64,000 nt of DNA from Neptuniibacter pectenicola (GTDB lineage: Bacteria; Pseudomonadota; Gammaproteobacteria; Pseudomonadales; Balneatricaceae), in NCBI RefSeq assembly GCF_001597735.1, contig NZ_LUTS01000002.1, forward strand, positions 186,001 through 250,000, in the 5' to 3' direction. Under the pieces are notes generated by a model that made no database searches, was not told the DNA's origin, and was given only the letters and a program-made list of their open reading frames with translations. Below are positions 43,660 to 53,448 of the stretch, one piece after another. The position numbers and the translations under genes were made by a program. Every line of letters starts with the position of its first letter. Position 1 is the stretch's first letter.

Positions 43660-45612
43660 ATGGATTTTTTTACACAGCAAGATAAAGCGCGGCGCAATAC
43701 GGGATGGCTTGTCGTTCTGTTTATATGCGCTGTGGTAGGTCTCATTGCGCTGACGAATCTCTTGATCGGACTCACTCTCTTTTTTGTTACCCAGGAAGAA
43801 ACCATGCAGCGGGGGTTGAGTGTCGTGTCGCACACGAATACTCAAACGATCGCGTCGCTTTTTTCCTGGAATACATTTGGTTTAGTGAGTTTGGCCGTCG
43901 GCGGCGCGGTTGGTTGCGCCATTTTATATAAGTGGCTGCAATTAAGCTCAGGCGGTAAGGCGGTAGCTGAGTCCTTAGGTGGTGTTCGTCTTTATCCCAA
44001 TACCGATGACCCGGACCAACTTCAAGTACTTAATGTGGTTGAAGAGATGGCGCTTGCGGCGGGGATGCCTGTTCCCGCAGTTTATCTACTAGAACACGAG
44101 ATGGGTATTAATGCCTTTGCTGCCGGTAATGGACCTGCGGATGCGGTTATCGGTGTTACTAAGGGCTGCGTACAGCAGTTTAAACGTGATGAGTTACAAG
44201 GGGTGATCGCCCATGAATTTAGTCACATCCTCAATGGGGATATGAGATTAAATTTACGTTTGATCGCCCTATTACATGGTATCGTTTTTATTGGTTTGGT
44301 GGGTGAGCTGCTTATACGGGGTAGCAGTAGTCGCCGCTCTGATAATCGAATAGCGGTACTGGGTATCGCGCTGTTAGCCATCGGTTGGTTAGGGACCTTT
44401 TTTGGCAACTTAATTAAGGCAGCCGTGAGTCGTCAACGGGAGTTTTTAGCGGATGCGAGTGCCGTCCAATTTACGCGAAATCCAGACAGTATTGGTAATG
44501 CGTTAAAGATCATTGGTGGCTATAGCAGTGGCACAGAGATCAATGATGCGCACCGGAGCGAAGTCAGTCACCTCTTTTTTGGTCAAGCCATATGCTCACT
44601 CAGTAATATGATGGCGACGCACCCGCCGCTGGTGGATCGCATCTTAAAGGTTGATCCAGACTGGGATGGGAACTACCTCTATCGAAGTGCCGCATCTCGT
44701 ACACGTAAGCAAGAAGACGATAAAATCACCCAAGCTGAAAAGCGTGAGGCATTCACTCAGACCGTGATGACTGGGGCTGCTGTTGCGGCGGGTGTTAATC
44801 CTGATGCGCTATTTTCCGCACAGGCTGATCTGGATCAGATTAGACAGGACATTGAGCGTATTCCTGAAACGCTGTACCAACAGGCCCATGATCCGTTTGG
44901 GGCGATTGCTTTGTGTTACTCGCTTGTTGTTCATGTTGAACCTGAGCTTAAAGCGAAGCAGTGGCAGCTGATAGCTCAATGTGACATAAAAGGCATTGAG
45001 CCACTTATGCGTCAACTTCATCCGGTTGTTGAACGCCTAAATAGGGAGGTACGTTTACCGTTAATTGAGCTGTTATTACCCGCGCTCAAATGTATGTCGC
45101 CGGAACAATATAAAGTGTTTAAGCACACCTTATTGCTGCTGATTCGTGCGGATAAAAAGACCGATCTATTTGAATGGTGCTTATTTCAGTTGGTACGTCA
45201 TTATTTGGCGGGTGAGTTTGAGACCAAAAAAGAGGCTAAACCTCGCTTTAAAGAGGTGAGTGCTTTGAGTGATGAATATCAAATTATATTATCACTCCTT
45301 GCTCATCATGGGCATGAGGATAGCGCCGATGCTGAAAGAGCGTTTAACCGTGGGGCAGGCGCTGCGGGGTTATATAATCTGCGTTTATTGCCTGAAGATG
45401 CTTGTGATTTAGAGCGGTTTATTCAGGCGGTAAATCGTTTGGCCTGTGCCTACCCTGTACTCAAACCTCGCCTAATTACAGGGATTAAAAACTGTATCTA
45501 TCAAGATGGTAAAGTGACAGCCGGTGAGCGCGAGATTGTTTCAAGCATCGCCGCCGTTATGGATGCACCTGCACCGCTTTTTCTTGAGCAGCAAGTATCG
45601 GAGTGGCACTAA
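43660..45612 (+). CDS. M48-family membrane metalloprotease with TerB-like C-terminus
   Basis: 650 residues. Two N-terminal membrane spans, then the peptidase domain with '[20 protein letters not shown]' (zinc-binding HEFSH at 185-189), two more spans ('[18 protein letters not shown]' and '[18 protein letters not shown]') and '[16 protein letters not shown]' (Glu zinc ligand). This is HtpX-like, but about 300 extra residues follow, and their end ('[20 protein letters not shown]') looks like a TerB/DjlA-type acidic domain. Partner of lemA. The stop overlaps the convergent folX stop by 4 bp. Confidence 0.92.
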   Translation: MDFFTQQDKARRNTGWLVVLFICAVVGLIALTNLLIGLTLFFVTQEETMQRGLSVVSHTNTQTIASLFSWNTFGLVSLAVGGAVGCAILYKWLQLSSGGKAVAESLGGVRLYPNTDDPDQLQVLNVVEEMALAAGMPVPAVYLLEHEMGINAFAAGNGPADAVIGVTKGCVQQFKRDELQGVIAHEFSHILNGDMRLNLRLIALLHGIVFIGLVGELLIRGSSSRRSDNRIAVLGIALLAIGWLGTFFGNLIKAAVSRQREFLADASAVQFTRNPDSIGNALKIIGGYSSGTEINDAHRSEVSHLFFGQAICSLSNMMATHPPLVDRILKVDPDWDGNYLYRSAASRTRKQEDDKITQAEKREAFTQTVMTGAAVAAGVNPDALFSAQADLDQIRQDIERIPETLYQQAHDPFGAIALCYSLVVHVEPELKAKQWQLIAQCDIKGIEPLMRQLHPVVERLNREVRLPLIELLLPALKCMSPEQYKVFKHTLLLLIRADKKTDLFEWCLFQLVRHYLAGEFETKKEAKPRFKEVSALSDEYQIILSLLAHHGHEDSADAERAFNRGAGAAGLYNLRLLPEDACDLERFIQAVNRLACAYPVLKPRLITGIKNCIYQDGKVTAGEREIVSSIAAVMDAPAPLFLEQQVSEWH

Positions 45613-45971
45613 TCTTTTTGCCACTCAAGGGATAATGATACGGAATCAGCAAACCTCAGGGCATGGGGTTTGTCCACCGTGACTTTTGCATAACGGGTCC
45701 AAGGATGGGCGCTGCATATGTCGAGCACGTCGGATACCAATTTTTCTAGCAATAAAAAACGCCCGTTTTCTACGTGGTGAATAATCTCTTTGGTAATGGT
45801 TTTATAGTTAAGTGCTTGCTCTACATCATCATTAGTAAAACCATTACTCGCGGGGTATTGGATCTCAATATTAATCACGACATCTTGCTGTTTTTGCATC
45901 TCATCAGGGTTAAATCCAATGAACGTGCGGAGTCGTAGGTTTGTAATGTTGATGATAGCGTTGCTGAGCAT
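45609..45971 (-). CDS. folX: Dihydroneopterin triphosphate 2'-epimerase (FolB/FolX family)
   Basis: 120 residues from ATG 45971 ('[20 protein letters not shown]', the FolX N-terminus); the frame runs on to a TTG at 45992 with no added resemblance. '[19 protein letters not shown]', '[18 protein letters not shown]' and '[15 protein letters not shown]' match the tunnelling-fold pterin enzymes. FolX rather than FolB is favoured by the 'TFIGFNPDE' segment. Confidence 0.9.
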   Translation of the reverse strand: MLSNAIINITNLRLRTFIGFNPDEMQKQQDVVINIEIQYPASNGFTNDDVEQALNYKTITKEIIHHVENGRFLLLEKLVSDVLDICSAHPWTRYAKVTVDKPHALRFADSVSLSLEWQKD

Positions 45972-46008
45972 GAACCTGTATTCCTTGATCAATTCTCAAT
46001 AGAGAGGG

Positions 46009-46983
46009 CTAGTTATCCGTTTGTTCGATTTCTTTGGTGGCGTGTATGGGAAGCGTTATAGTGAAGGTTGTTCCTTGCCCTTCGGTGCTCTTTACACTGA
46101 TCTCACCCTCATGATCTTTTATAATACCGTAAGCAATGGCTAATCCCATGCCGGTACCGGAACCAACCGGTTTAGTTGTATAAAATGGGGAAAAGATCTC
46201 TTTTTGTACCTCAGGCGGCATGCCGCATCCATTATCGGTCACTTCGATAATAACCTCAGATGGTGTATCACGGCTGGTTATCTCAATGGTTGGGTTTTCT
46301 CTGCCTTCGGTCGCATGTTTTGCATTGATGATTAAATTTAAAAAGACCTGATTAAGTGCGTTGGGATTACAATAAATTTCGTGTACCTGCGCAAGGTTTA
46401 ATTTTACGCTTACGGCGTTCTTTAATTCACTGTTTAACAGTTTTAATGTGCTATGGAGGCCATCGACAACATGAGCTGCGCAGCGGTCAGAGGATTGCGT
46501 GCGTGCAAAGCTACGTAAGTTCATCACAATATCACGAACCCGGGTTAATCCTTCGATGGTATCTACCATAAGGTCGGGTAAGTCCTCTTGAATAAAATCA
46601 ATATCCTCTTCGTCGAACAATGCTTTTAAGTTGTTCTGCTCGGCTTCGGGTAAGTGCGTTGATACCTCTTTTATAAAGGAGACCAGTCGTGAATAGGACT
46701 CATGGTATCGCCCAAGGGATTCTATATTACTTTTTACAAATGCGAGGGGGTTGTTGATCTCATGGGCCATCCCTGCCGCTAAGGTACCGATCGTGGCGAG
46801 TTTGTCATTTTGCAATATAATGGATTGCTGTTTTTTTAGCAGATCATAGTTCTCTCTTAGCTGGTCATTCTGCAAAAAAATCTCACGCGCTTTAGTTTCA
46901 AGCAGGTCTTCCGCTTTTAAACGGGCACGCTTTTCCCGTTCATAGGCAATTTTGTAAGCATTTTCTTGATCTTGTGTATCCAT
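46009..46983 (-). CDS. H-NOX-associated soluble histidine kinase
   Basis: 324 residues, no membrane segment. N-terminal coiled coil (1-65), then HisKA with 'AAGMAHEINNPLAFVKSNIE' (His74) and a long insert, then HATPase_c: 'NQVFLNLIINAKHATEG' (N box), 'VTDNGCGMPPE' (G1), 'GSGTGMGLAIAYGII' (G2). The ATG overlaps the H-NOX stop (TAATG), the standard HnoX-HnoK arrangement in which NO-bound H-NOX inhibits the kinase. The kinase core is closely similar in layout to that of the membrane kinase at 51791-53419. Confidence 0.93.
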   Translation of the reverse strand: MDTQDQENAYKIAYEREKRARLKAEDLLETKAREIFLQNDQLRENYDLLKKQQSIILQNDKLATIGTLAAGMAHEINNPLAFVKSNIESLGRYHESYSRLVSFIKEVSTHLPEAEQNNLKALFDEEDIDFIQEDLPDLMVDTIEGLTRVRDIVMNLRSFARTQSSDRCAAHVVDGLHSTLKLLNSELKNAVSVKLNLAQVHEIYCNPNALNQVFLNLIINAKHATEGRENPTIEITSRDTPSEVIIEVTDNGCGMPPEVQKEIFSPFYTTKPVGSGTGMGLAIAYGIIKDHEGEISVKSTEGQGTTFTITLPIHATKEIEQTDN

Positions 46984-47519
46984 TACAAGAACCTCACTAT
47001 TAAGTCGCAGTGCTCTGCGCCTTTATGCATGCAGACGGGGTGATCAATAGTGATCAATGTATCATAGTGATGGGCGGCCCCTCTAATTAAGCCTTCAGCC
47101 AAGATGCATAGTTTTCTAGGGGATCGGTAGCGCATTAATAATGTATCGTCTGCATCTTCAGCGTACTCAAAATCCGGTAGGTTAGGGTTTTCGTACAACT
47201 TGCGCACTTCCATATGAATCACACTGTGTACGCTTTTTAAAAAACCTTTGAGGGTTGGCTCGGCTTCAATAAATGAAGGATTTCGTGCGGCGAGCCCCTC
47301 AAATAGCCGCTCGCCAAACGCGCCGACCAGTGTTTCAACCGGGATATCGGTTTTGTCAGAAATGGTGGCTACTAAGTTAAATAACTCCTCATCAGGATAA
47401 CTTTCGCCCGCGGTGTAAATACCTTCTGCTGTTTGTGACGCAAGAATCTCGTTCCATGTTTGCATGTTGTACTGTTCAATCACCATCTCTTCCAGAACAT
47501 TAAAAATCACGCCCTTCAT
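46983..47519 (-). CDS. H-NOX heme nitric-oxide sensor
   Basis: 178 residues. Start ATG 47519 ('MKGVIFNVLEEMVIEQYN'), the family N-terminus; a frame extension to 47531 adds only four residues. Proximal heme ligand His102 ('SVHSVIHMEV'), Pro115 and the YxSxR propionate motif at 131-135 ('YRSPR') fall at the canonical H-NOX positions. Binds ferrous heme and NO in the cytoplasm. It is translationally coupled to the kinase and divergent from the REC-EAL gene. Confidence 0.95.
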   Translation of the reverse strand: MKGVIFNVLEEMVIEQYNMQTWNEILASQTAEGIYTAGESYPDEELFNLVATISDKTDIPVETLVGAFGERLFEGLAARNPSFIEAEPTLKGFLKSVHSVIHMEVRKLYENPNLPDFEYAEDADDTLLMRYRSPRKLCILAEGLIRGAAHHYDTLITIDHPVCMHKGAEHCDLIVRFL

Positions 47520-47827
47520 AACCAACTCCATTGACTCAGTTTTGCGTACACATTTTATTTTTATCAGCTTGAGTGATAGCTAAATAATGTTTAGCAACGA
47601 CACGACTTTAGTGTAGATACTTTAGCTTGATTAGAACGCATTTAAGGAAGTTTATCGATTTTAATCTATTTTGCTAAGGTTTAACTTTGCTTTGTTGCTA
47701 TGGCGTTACAGCAGCGTTATAAATGTAAGAGGTGAATGGTTATTAGAAAGTGCTTATTTAGGCCCGAAAAGCATGACCTATCGACTATACTGGTGTTTAA
47801 CTGATAATTTTATGTGTAGGGAATGCT

Positions 47828-49807
47828 ATGGATCGATCTCTTTTATTAGTTGATGATGAGCCTTCAATATTGCGAGCGTTAAAGCGAATTTTCCATCGCG
47901 CAGGTTATAAAGTCAGTATTGCAAATGGGCCAGAGGAAGCGTTAGAGATTCTTAAAGATAAAGCCTTTCCCGTTGTACTTTCTGATTATCGTATGCCCAA
48001 TAAAAATGGCGGTGAGCTGTTAATTGAGATTAAAGAGAAATACCCATCGACCTTAGGGCTTATTTTAAGTGGGTATGCCGATTTACAGTCGGTGATTGCC
48101 GCATTAAACAGTGGGGCTGTGTATAAGTTTTTAGAGAAGCCGTGGGAGGAGACGCAGCTACTCGAAGAGATGGATCAAGCTTTTGAACATTGGCGTCAAG
48201 AGTATGCATGTCATATCAACGACGCTGGCACTATTTCAGCCAGTATTATAATGAACGATCAAGGTGTGATTACTGACCTTGGTGAGGGTGTGGATCTTTT
48301 CTTTAAGGATAAGGCTAGCACGTTAGTGGGCTTAGCACTTGAGAGCGCACTGCCTTTATTATCTGCCAACGATGTTAAGAGCTTAGCACTTTCCGGTGGG
48401 GTAGAGTTGGAGTTACCTGATACTAAGTATGATCGGGTACTGCATGTCTGTTCACGGCCTGCTACTGACCAGCGTTGGGAGGTATCACTGTCGTTTGTTA
48501 AGTTAGGTTATGTGGACAAAGCCGAGGCGGATCTAGCCCCCGCAAAACTGTCACTGATGGATAACATTGAGGGGAAAATATTAACCCACTCAGGTTTTTC
48601 ATTAATTTATTTAGATATTCGGCATTTTAGGCACTTTAATGATTGCCTAGGCTATCAAAAGTCCGATCATTTATTGCACCATCTTTACGCGTTATTTCAA
48701 GCGAACGTCAGTGATGAGATCGAATTCAGTTTAATGAACGGCGCAGCCTTTGTTTTCTTTGTGCCCGAGAAGTTCACTGAGCAGACGGCCCTAACGTTTA
48801 TTCGCTCACTCCTATCTCCCTTTAAACAACTGATTAATTTTGATGACCGAGAGCTCATGCTTACCTTTAGTGCTGGCTATTCTGTGTACCCAGAGGATGG
48901 TGACAGTGCAGAGGCACTCATTCGAAGTGCGCAATTAGCGGCGAATTACAGTAAGGATAGAGGGCTTGATATTTACCCTCGTTACAGCCCCAGCATGGAT
49001 AAAAATCGGGATGATATGGTGAGCTTGCAGAGTGAGCTTTGCCATGCCCTCAAACGTAACGAATTCTCATTGTTCTACCAGCCAAAAATATCGCTAGTGA
49101 CGGGTGAAATCCTAGGGGCTGAAGCGCTGATTCGTTGGCGACATGCAGAGAAAGGAATGATCTCCCCTGATCGGTTTATTCCCTTAGCGGAGTTAACCGG
49201 TTTAATTGAGCCTATTGGTGAATGGGTTTTATCGACAGCCATTGCCCAGTGTTATGCGTGGCAGGCGGAGGGGCTTCCCCCTTTCATTATGTCGGTGAAT
49301 GTGTCCGGCCGTCAGTTGGTCGAGAACGGTTTAGCCGATAAGGTGAAAACGATTATCGAAGGCAGCGGTTTGTCATCCGAATTTATAGAGCTGGAAGTGA
49401 CCGAGACGTTTTTGATGCAAGATATTGAACACAGTATTGATGTGTTAAAGCAGATTAAAGCCTTAGGGGTGAAAATTGCGATTGACGATTTTGGTACAGG
49501 TTACTCATCGTTAAACTACTTGACCCGCCTCCCGGTAGACACCTTAAAAGTTGACCGCTCCTTTGTGATGGAGCTGTCGGAAAGGGCTGAGAAAGCAAAC
49601 CTTGTTAAAAATATGATCATTATGTCTCATGACCTAGGTATGCGTGTGGTTGCTGAAGGTGTAGAAACCGTTGAACAACTCAAGCAACTGCAAGAGATGG
49701 GCTGTGATGAGGTTCAGGGTTTTTATTTTAGTCGGCCCGTTGTGGCGGATGAGTTTAAAGCACTGCTAAAAGCGAAGTCTTGGGTTTACCCTACCGCGTT
49801 GAGCTAA
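47828..49807 (+). CDS. Response regulator: REC - degenerate GGDEF - EAL phosphodiesterase
   Basis: 659 residues. REC (1-125) is intact: Asp9/Asp10, phospho-acceptor Asp53 ('LSDYRMPNKNGG') and Lys104 ('FLEKPWE'). A PAS-like region (about 130-235) follows. GGDEF (about 250-385) is dead: the motif reads NGAAF at 304-308. EAL (about 400-650) looks active: 'AEALIRWRHA' (Glu432), 'ELEVTETFLM', 'IAIDDFGTGYSSLNYL', 'VAEGVET', 'QGFYFSRPV'. It should hydrolyse c-di-GMP when phosphorylated. Position opposite the H-NOX/kinase operon parallels HnoB, the REC-EAL target of HnoK. Confidence 0.94.
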   Translation: MDRSLLLVDDEPSILRALKRIFHRAGYKVSIANGPEEALEILKDKAFPVVLSDYRMPNKNGGELLIEIKEKYPSTLGLILSGYADLQSVIAALNSGAVYKFLEKPWEETQLLEEMDQAFEHWRQEYACHINDAGTISASIIMNDQGVITDLGEGVDLFFKDKASTLVGLALESALPLLSANDVKSLALSGGVELELPDTKYDRVLHVCSRPATDQRWEVSLSFVKLGYVDKAEADLAPAKLSLMDNIEGKILTHSGFSLIYLDIRHFRHFNDCLGYQKSDHLLHHLYALFQANVSDEIEFSLMNGAAFVFFVPEKFTEQTALTFIRSLLSPFKQLINFDDRELMLTFSAGYSVYPEDGDSAEALIRSAQLAANYSKDRGLDIYPRYSPSMDKNRDDMVSLQSELCHALKRNEFSLFYQPKISLVTGEILGAEALIRWRHAEKGMISPDRFIPLAELTGLIEPIGEWVLSTAIAQCYAWQAEGLPPFIMSVNVSGRQLVENGLADKVKTIIEGSGLSSEFIELEVTETFLMQDIEHSIDVLKQIKALGVKIAIDDFGTGYSSLNYLTRLPVDTLKVDRSFVMELSERAEKANLVKNMIIMSHDLGMRVVAEGVETVEQLKQLQEMGCDEVQGFYFSRPVVADEFKALLKAKSWVYPTALS

Positions 49808-49841
49808 TCGAAACGTATCAAATTTGTATGGATCTGATGTA

Positions 49842-50945
49842 ATGGAAATGAACCAAGCCACTGTTTATTTTATTGATGATGAGTCACAAGTGCTCAGTGC
49901 TTTACGTCGCGCATTACGTTCGCGATTAAAAGAATGGACAATGGTGTTTGAAGCCTCGCCCGCCCAAGCGTTAAGTCAAATGGCTAAGGCGACCCCCTGG
50001 GTTGTATTGGTTGAGAAGAAAATGCCAGAAATGGATGGGGCTGACTTCCTCAAACAAGTGAAAAAAAGCTACCCCGATGCGGTCAGGGTCATACTGTCTG
50101 CGGACATAAGCCATGATACGGTGATCGAATCCGCCAATATTGCTCACTTACTGCTGTCAAAACCGTTTGAGCTCGATGAAATTGTTGAGGTGATTGAGCG
50201 TGCAGTCTGTTTGCGAACCTTCGCCTTAGATGATGAACTACGTGCCGAAATGGGGCGTTTGGATAGCTTGCCCTTATTGCCGGCTAATTATCAGGCACTG
50301 GTTGAGTATTTAGACTCAGTAGAAGAACCGGACCCTGCCCGTGTTGACCAGTTGTTGAGCCATGATGTCGCAGTCTTATCAAAAATATTGCAGTTAGCCA
50401 ATTCGGCATACTTTTGTGGCGTTAAGCCGGTGTACTCCGCTAGAGAGGCGGTGATCCGTTTAGGGTATGACTTAATTAGAAAATTAGTCCTTTGTTTTAG
50501 CGTCTACACGAGTGAAAACGGTAACTCTGATTTTAATAATCAACTGCTTAGACAGTCAGAACGTGTGGCGGAAAAATGTATTCACCTGGCGAGCTTTACT
50601 CGGTTAGAGCGGGCTAAAAAAGAGCGAGCTTACTTTTCAGGTCTACTTCACAACATAGGCGAGTTGGTTATTGCGGGGCGGGAATTTAATGGCTCTTTCG
50701 ATCTTGTCGGCAGTTTTTTACTTAAACTCTGGGGATTTGAGGCATTAATTATTGATACGCTTCGCTATCAATCTAACCCCCTTGAATCAGACGGTGATGA
50801 TGTTGTGCTTTATCAGTTACATATTGCTAAAGCACTGGTGGATGCCGAAAATAAAAAGCTACCGCTCGAGCAGTTATTTGCCGAATTAGATCCACAGTTG
50901 ATTGAGCGGGCCATGTTGTCCGATTATGTCAGGAGCCATACATGA
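49842..50945 (+). CDS. REC-HDOD protein with Glu in place of the phospho-acceptor Asp
   Basis: 367 residues from ATG 49842. The receiver keeps Asp12/Asp13 ('IDDESQVLSA') but the acceptor loop reads 'VVLVEKKMPEMDGADF', with Glu58 where Asp is expected. The lysine is present ('LLSKPFELDE'). HDOD domain follows (about 140-330, 'LPLLPANYQALVEYLDSVEE', 'VAVLSKILQLANSAYFCG', 'AVIRLGYDLIRKLVLCFSVY'). HDOD proteins are non-enzymatic HD relatives linked to signalling and cell-cycle control. Glu58 may mimic the phosphorylated state. The gene starts 35 bp after the EAL gene and overlaps the next by 4 bp. Confidence 0.9.
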   Translation: MEMNQATVYFIDDESQVLSALRRALRSRLKEWTMVFEASPAQALSQMAKATPWVVLVEKKMPEMDGADFLKQVKKSYPDAVRVILSADISHDTVIESANIAHLLLSKPFELDEIVEVIERAVCLRTFALDDELRAEMGRLDSLPLLPANYQALVEYLDSVEEPDPARVDQLLSHDVAVLSKILQLANSAYFCGVKPVYSAREAVIRLGYDLIRKLVLCFSVYTSENGNSDFNNQLLRQSERVAEKCIHLASFTRLERAKKERAYFSGLLHNIGELVIAGREFNGSFDLVGSFLLKLWGFEALIIDTLRYQSNPLESDGDDVVLYQLHIAKALVDAENKKLPLEQLFAELDPQLIERAMLSDYVRSHT

Positions 50946-51757
50946 GAACTCATCTATCCGCCTTACTGCTCTGTGCGCTACTCGCGTCGCCCTACGTGGC
51001 AGCCGACACCTTAACCTTTGGCATCGTTCCGCAGCAGTCCGCTAAAAAACTAGCCAGATTGTGGACACCGATCAGTAATTATTTGAGTGAGAAGGTAGGG
51101 GTTAAAATTTTATTCAGTACCGCAAATGATATCCCTACTTTTGAAAAAAGAGTCCTCGCGGGGGAATATGATATTGCGTATATGAATCCATATCATTACA
51201 CGCTGTTTCACCAAACACCCGGTTATGAGGCGATTGCAAAACAACAGGATCGGAAAATCAAAGGGATTATTGTTGTCGCTAAAGACAGCTCGATTACCTC
51301 ACTTGATCAATTGCAGGGCGAAACGCTGGCGTTTCCATCCCCAGCAGCGTTTGCCGCAAGCGTACTGCCACAAGCTAAAATGGCTAAAGACGGTATCGAC
51401 GTCACCCCTAAATACGTCTCCTCCCATGATTCCGTTTATTTAACGGTATCTAAAGGGCTCTTTCCTGCGGGTGGGGGGGTGATACGAACCTTCAATAATA
51501 CTGCGCCCGATGTGCGGGACAACTTACGTGTTTTATGGTCTACGCCGGGCTATACCCCCCACGCGATCGCTGTTCATCCTCGTATTGATATGGAATTGAG
51601 ACACAAAATTCAGCAAGCTCTTATTAATATGAGCAGTGACCCCGAAGGGCAAGCGCTGTTAAAGACGATTCACTTTAAAGCGTTAGAGGTTGCAGAAGAT
51701 CACGACTGGGATGATGTGCGCGCGTTAAATATAAAACTACTTGAACATCTACTGTAG
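50942..51757 (+). CDS. PhnD/PtxB-like periplasmic substrate-binding protein
   Basis: 271 residues with a signal peptide ('LSALLLCALLASPYVAAD'). Binding-protein fold of the phosphate/phosphite/phosphonate ABC type: 'LTFGIVPQQSAKKLARLWTP', 'GEYDIAYMNPYHYTLFH', 'AFPSPAAFAASVLPQAK', 'VSKGLFPAGGGVIRTFNN'. No permease or ATPase gene is nearby, so it is probably a sensor, as in the AioX and PhnD-like proteins that pair with kinases. The ATG overlaps the REC-HDOD stop by 4 bp. The membrane kinase gene follows after 33 bp. The ligand is unknown; oxyanions are the usual class. Confidence 0.9.
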   Translation: MRTHLSALLLCALLASPYVAADTLTFGIVPQQSAKKLARLWTPISNYLSEKVGVKILFSTANDIPTFEKRVLAGEYDIAYMNPYHYTLFHQTPGYEAIAKQQDRKIKGIIVVAKDSSITSLDQLQGETLAFPSPAAFAASVLPQAKMAKDGIDVTPKYVSSHDSVYLTVSKGLFPAGGGVIRTFNNTAPDVRDNLRVLWSTPGYTPHAIAVHPRIDMELRHKIQQALINMSSDPEGQALLKTIHFKALEVAEDHDWDDVRALNIKLLEHLL

Positions 51758-51790
51758 TTATTTTTATGGTTACCTGAGAGGGCGCTGTTT

Positions 51791-53419
51791 GTGTCATTAA
51801 GGCTAAAAACAATTTTAGGTATAGCGATAATACAAGCGGTTTTGTTGCTGATCTTGGCATCTATTACGTTGGAATATCTTCGTACCACCAACTATGACAG
51901 CCTATCAAAACGCGCGTCGACAACGGCGACATTATTTGCGACAACCACAGCGAACGCTGTTTTGAGTTATGACCTAGCCTCCCTTAGTGCGTTTGTTGAT
52001 GAGGTGATGAAAAACCCCGATTTGGTTTATGCGCGGGTGTTAGGCCCCGGTAATCAAGTTTTTGCTGAGGGCGGTGATGCCGCTATTTTAAGCCGCCCCT
52101 TTAAGCAGGATATCGATGTTGAGCATGTAGACGATACGATCTTTGATACTTATGCTGAAATTAGTGAAGGCGGTGAGGTGTATGGTCGGGTAGAGGTCGG
52201 CATTGATATTAATAGCCTGACTAAGGCCATTGAGGCTGCAACCACAGAGAGTGTTACTGTTGCTGCGGTGGGTATGTTGTTTGTGGCTGTTTTTTCATCC
52301 ATGTTAGGTACCTACTTAACGAGCCAGCTTAAGTCGTTAAGTGCGGCGGCTAAATCTATAGCTAAAGGTAATTTAGCCATTAAAGTGCCGTTTAAGGGCC
52401 GTGATGAGATCTCCCATGTGGCTTATGCCTTTAACTCAATGGCCGCCAACTTAAAAGAGGTCAGCTTGAGAAGGGATCAGTTTGAAACTGAACTACAGGA
52501 GCTCAACCGATCCTTAGAAGACCGAGTCCAGGAGAGAACTCAAGAGTTAGAAAAAGCCAATCACGAAATTAAAGATGCCCAAACAAAGCTGATCCAATCA
52601 GAAAAGATGGCGTCCATTGGTGTGCTTTCTGCCGGTGTCGCCCATGAGATTAACAATCCATTAGGCTTCGTCATTAGTAATCTCTCAACCTTAGAGATCT
52701 ATGCTAAAAACTACCGAAAATTAGTGGCTGAATATCAGCGTCTACAGGAGATAGACGACCCTGCTGAACGTGATGCTCAGCTACAGGTTATCGCAGACCT
52801 GACTGAAAGCAGTGATCTCGAGTTTATGAATGACGACCTAGATGATCTATTAAAAGATACACACGAAGGGTCTATACGGGTTAAGGAAATTGTTAAAGGC
52901 TTAAAAGCGTTTTCCCATGCGGATCAAACGGGGAGGATGCAGTTAGCGGACATTAATGAATGTATCACCAGTACCTTAACCGTGGCGAACAATGAGCTTA
53001 AGTACCATTGTGAGTTATCGACAGCGTTAGGTGATCTCCCACAAACCTACTGCTTGCCCAGTAAAATTAAACAGGTACTACTGAATATTATTTTAAATGC
53101 GGGGCATGCGATTGAAGGGCAGGGGCACATTGATATTTCAAGTCAAGTGATCGGAGATTACATTGAGATACGTATTAAGGATGATGGCTGTGGTATCGCC
53201 GAAGATGAGATCAGCAAACTCTTTGATCCATTTTATACCACCAAACAGGTGGGCGAAGGCACCGGCCTTGGGTTAGCAATCTCCTACGGCATTATTGTTG
53301 ATGAGCACAACGGCGACATTAATGTACAAAGTGAAGAGGGTAAAGGCACCTGTTTTACCTTGTTATTACCTATAGTTACCGAGCAACTGGGTACAGGGGA
53401 TGCCATCGTAGCGGTTTAA
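51791..53419 (+). CDS. Membrane sensor histidine kinase (periplasmic sensor - HAMP - HisKA - HATPase)
   Basis: 542 residues from GTG 51791. Membrane span 1 at about 7-29 ('ILGIAIIQAVLLLILASITL'), periplasmic domain, span 2 ('VAAVGMLFVAVFSSMLGTYL'), HAMP, coiled coil ('LNRSLEDRVQERTQELEKAN'), HisKA with 'AHEINNPLGFVISNLSTLEI', and HATPase with 'LLNIILNAGHAIEG', 'DDGCGIAEDEI' and 'GEGTGLGLAISYGII'. Likely reads out the PhnD-like protein encoded just upstream. HisKA/HATPase architecture is shared with the H-NOX kinase, suggesting both may feed the same regulators. Confidence 0.93.
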   Translation: MSLRLKTILGIAIIQAVLLLILASITLEYLRTTNYDSLSKRASTTATLFATTTANAVLSYDLASLSAFVDEVMKNPDLVYARVLGPGNQVFAEGGDAAILSRPFKQDIDVEHVDDTIFDTYAEISEGGEVYGRVEVGIDINSLTKAIEAATTESVTVAAVGMLFVAVFSSMLGTYLTSQLKSLSAAAKSIAKGNLAIKVPFKGRDEISHVAYAFNSMAANLKEVSLRRDQFETELQELNRSLEDRVQERTQELEKANHEIKDAQTKLIQSEKMASIGVLSAGVAHEINNPLGFVISNLSTLEIYAKNYRKLVAEYQRLQEIDDPAERDAQLQVIADLTESSDLEFMNDDLDDLLKDTHEGSIRVKEIVKGLKAFSHADQTGRMQLADINECITSTLTVANNELKYHCELSTALGDLPQTYCLPSKIKQVLLNIILNAGHAIEGQGHIDISSQVIGDYIEIRIKDDGCGIAEDEISKLFDPFYTTKQVGEGTGLGLAISYGIIVDEHNGDINVQSEEGKGTCFTLLLPIVTEQLGTGDAIVAV

Positions 53420-53448
53420 AAATAATAATTAGATAGGGATTAATCGCA

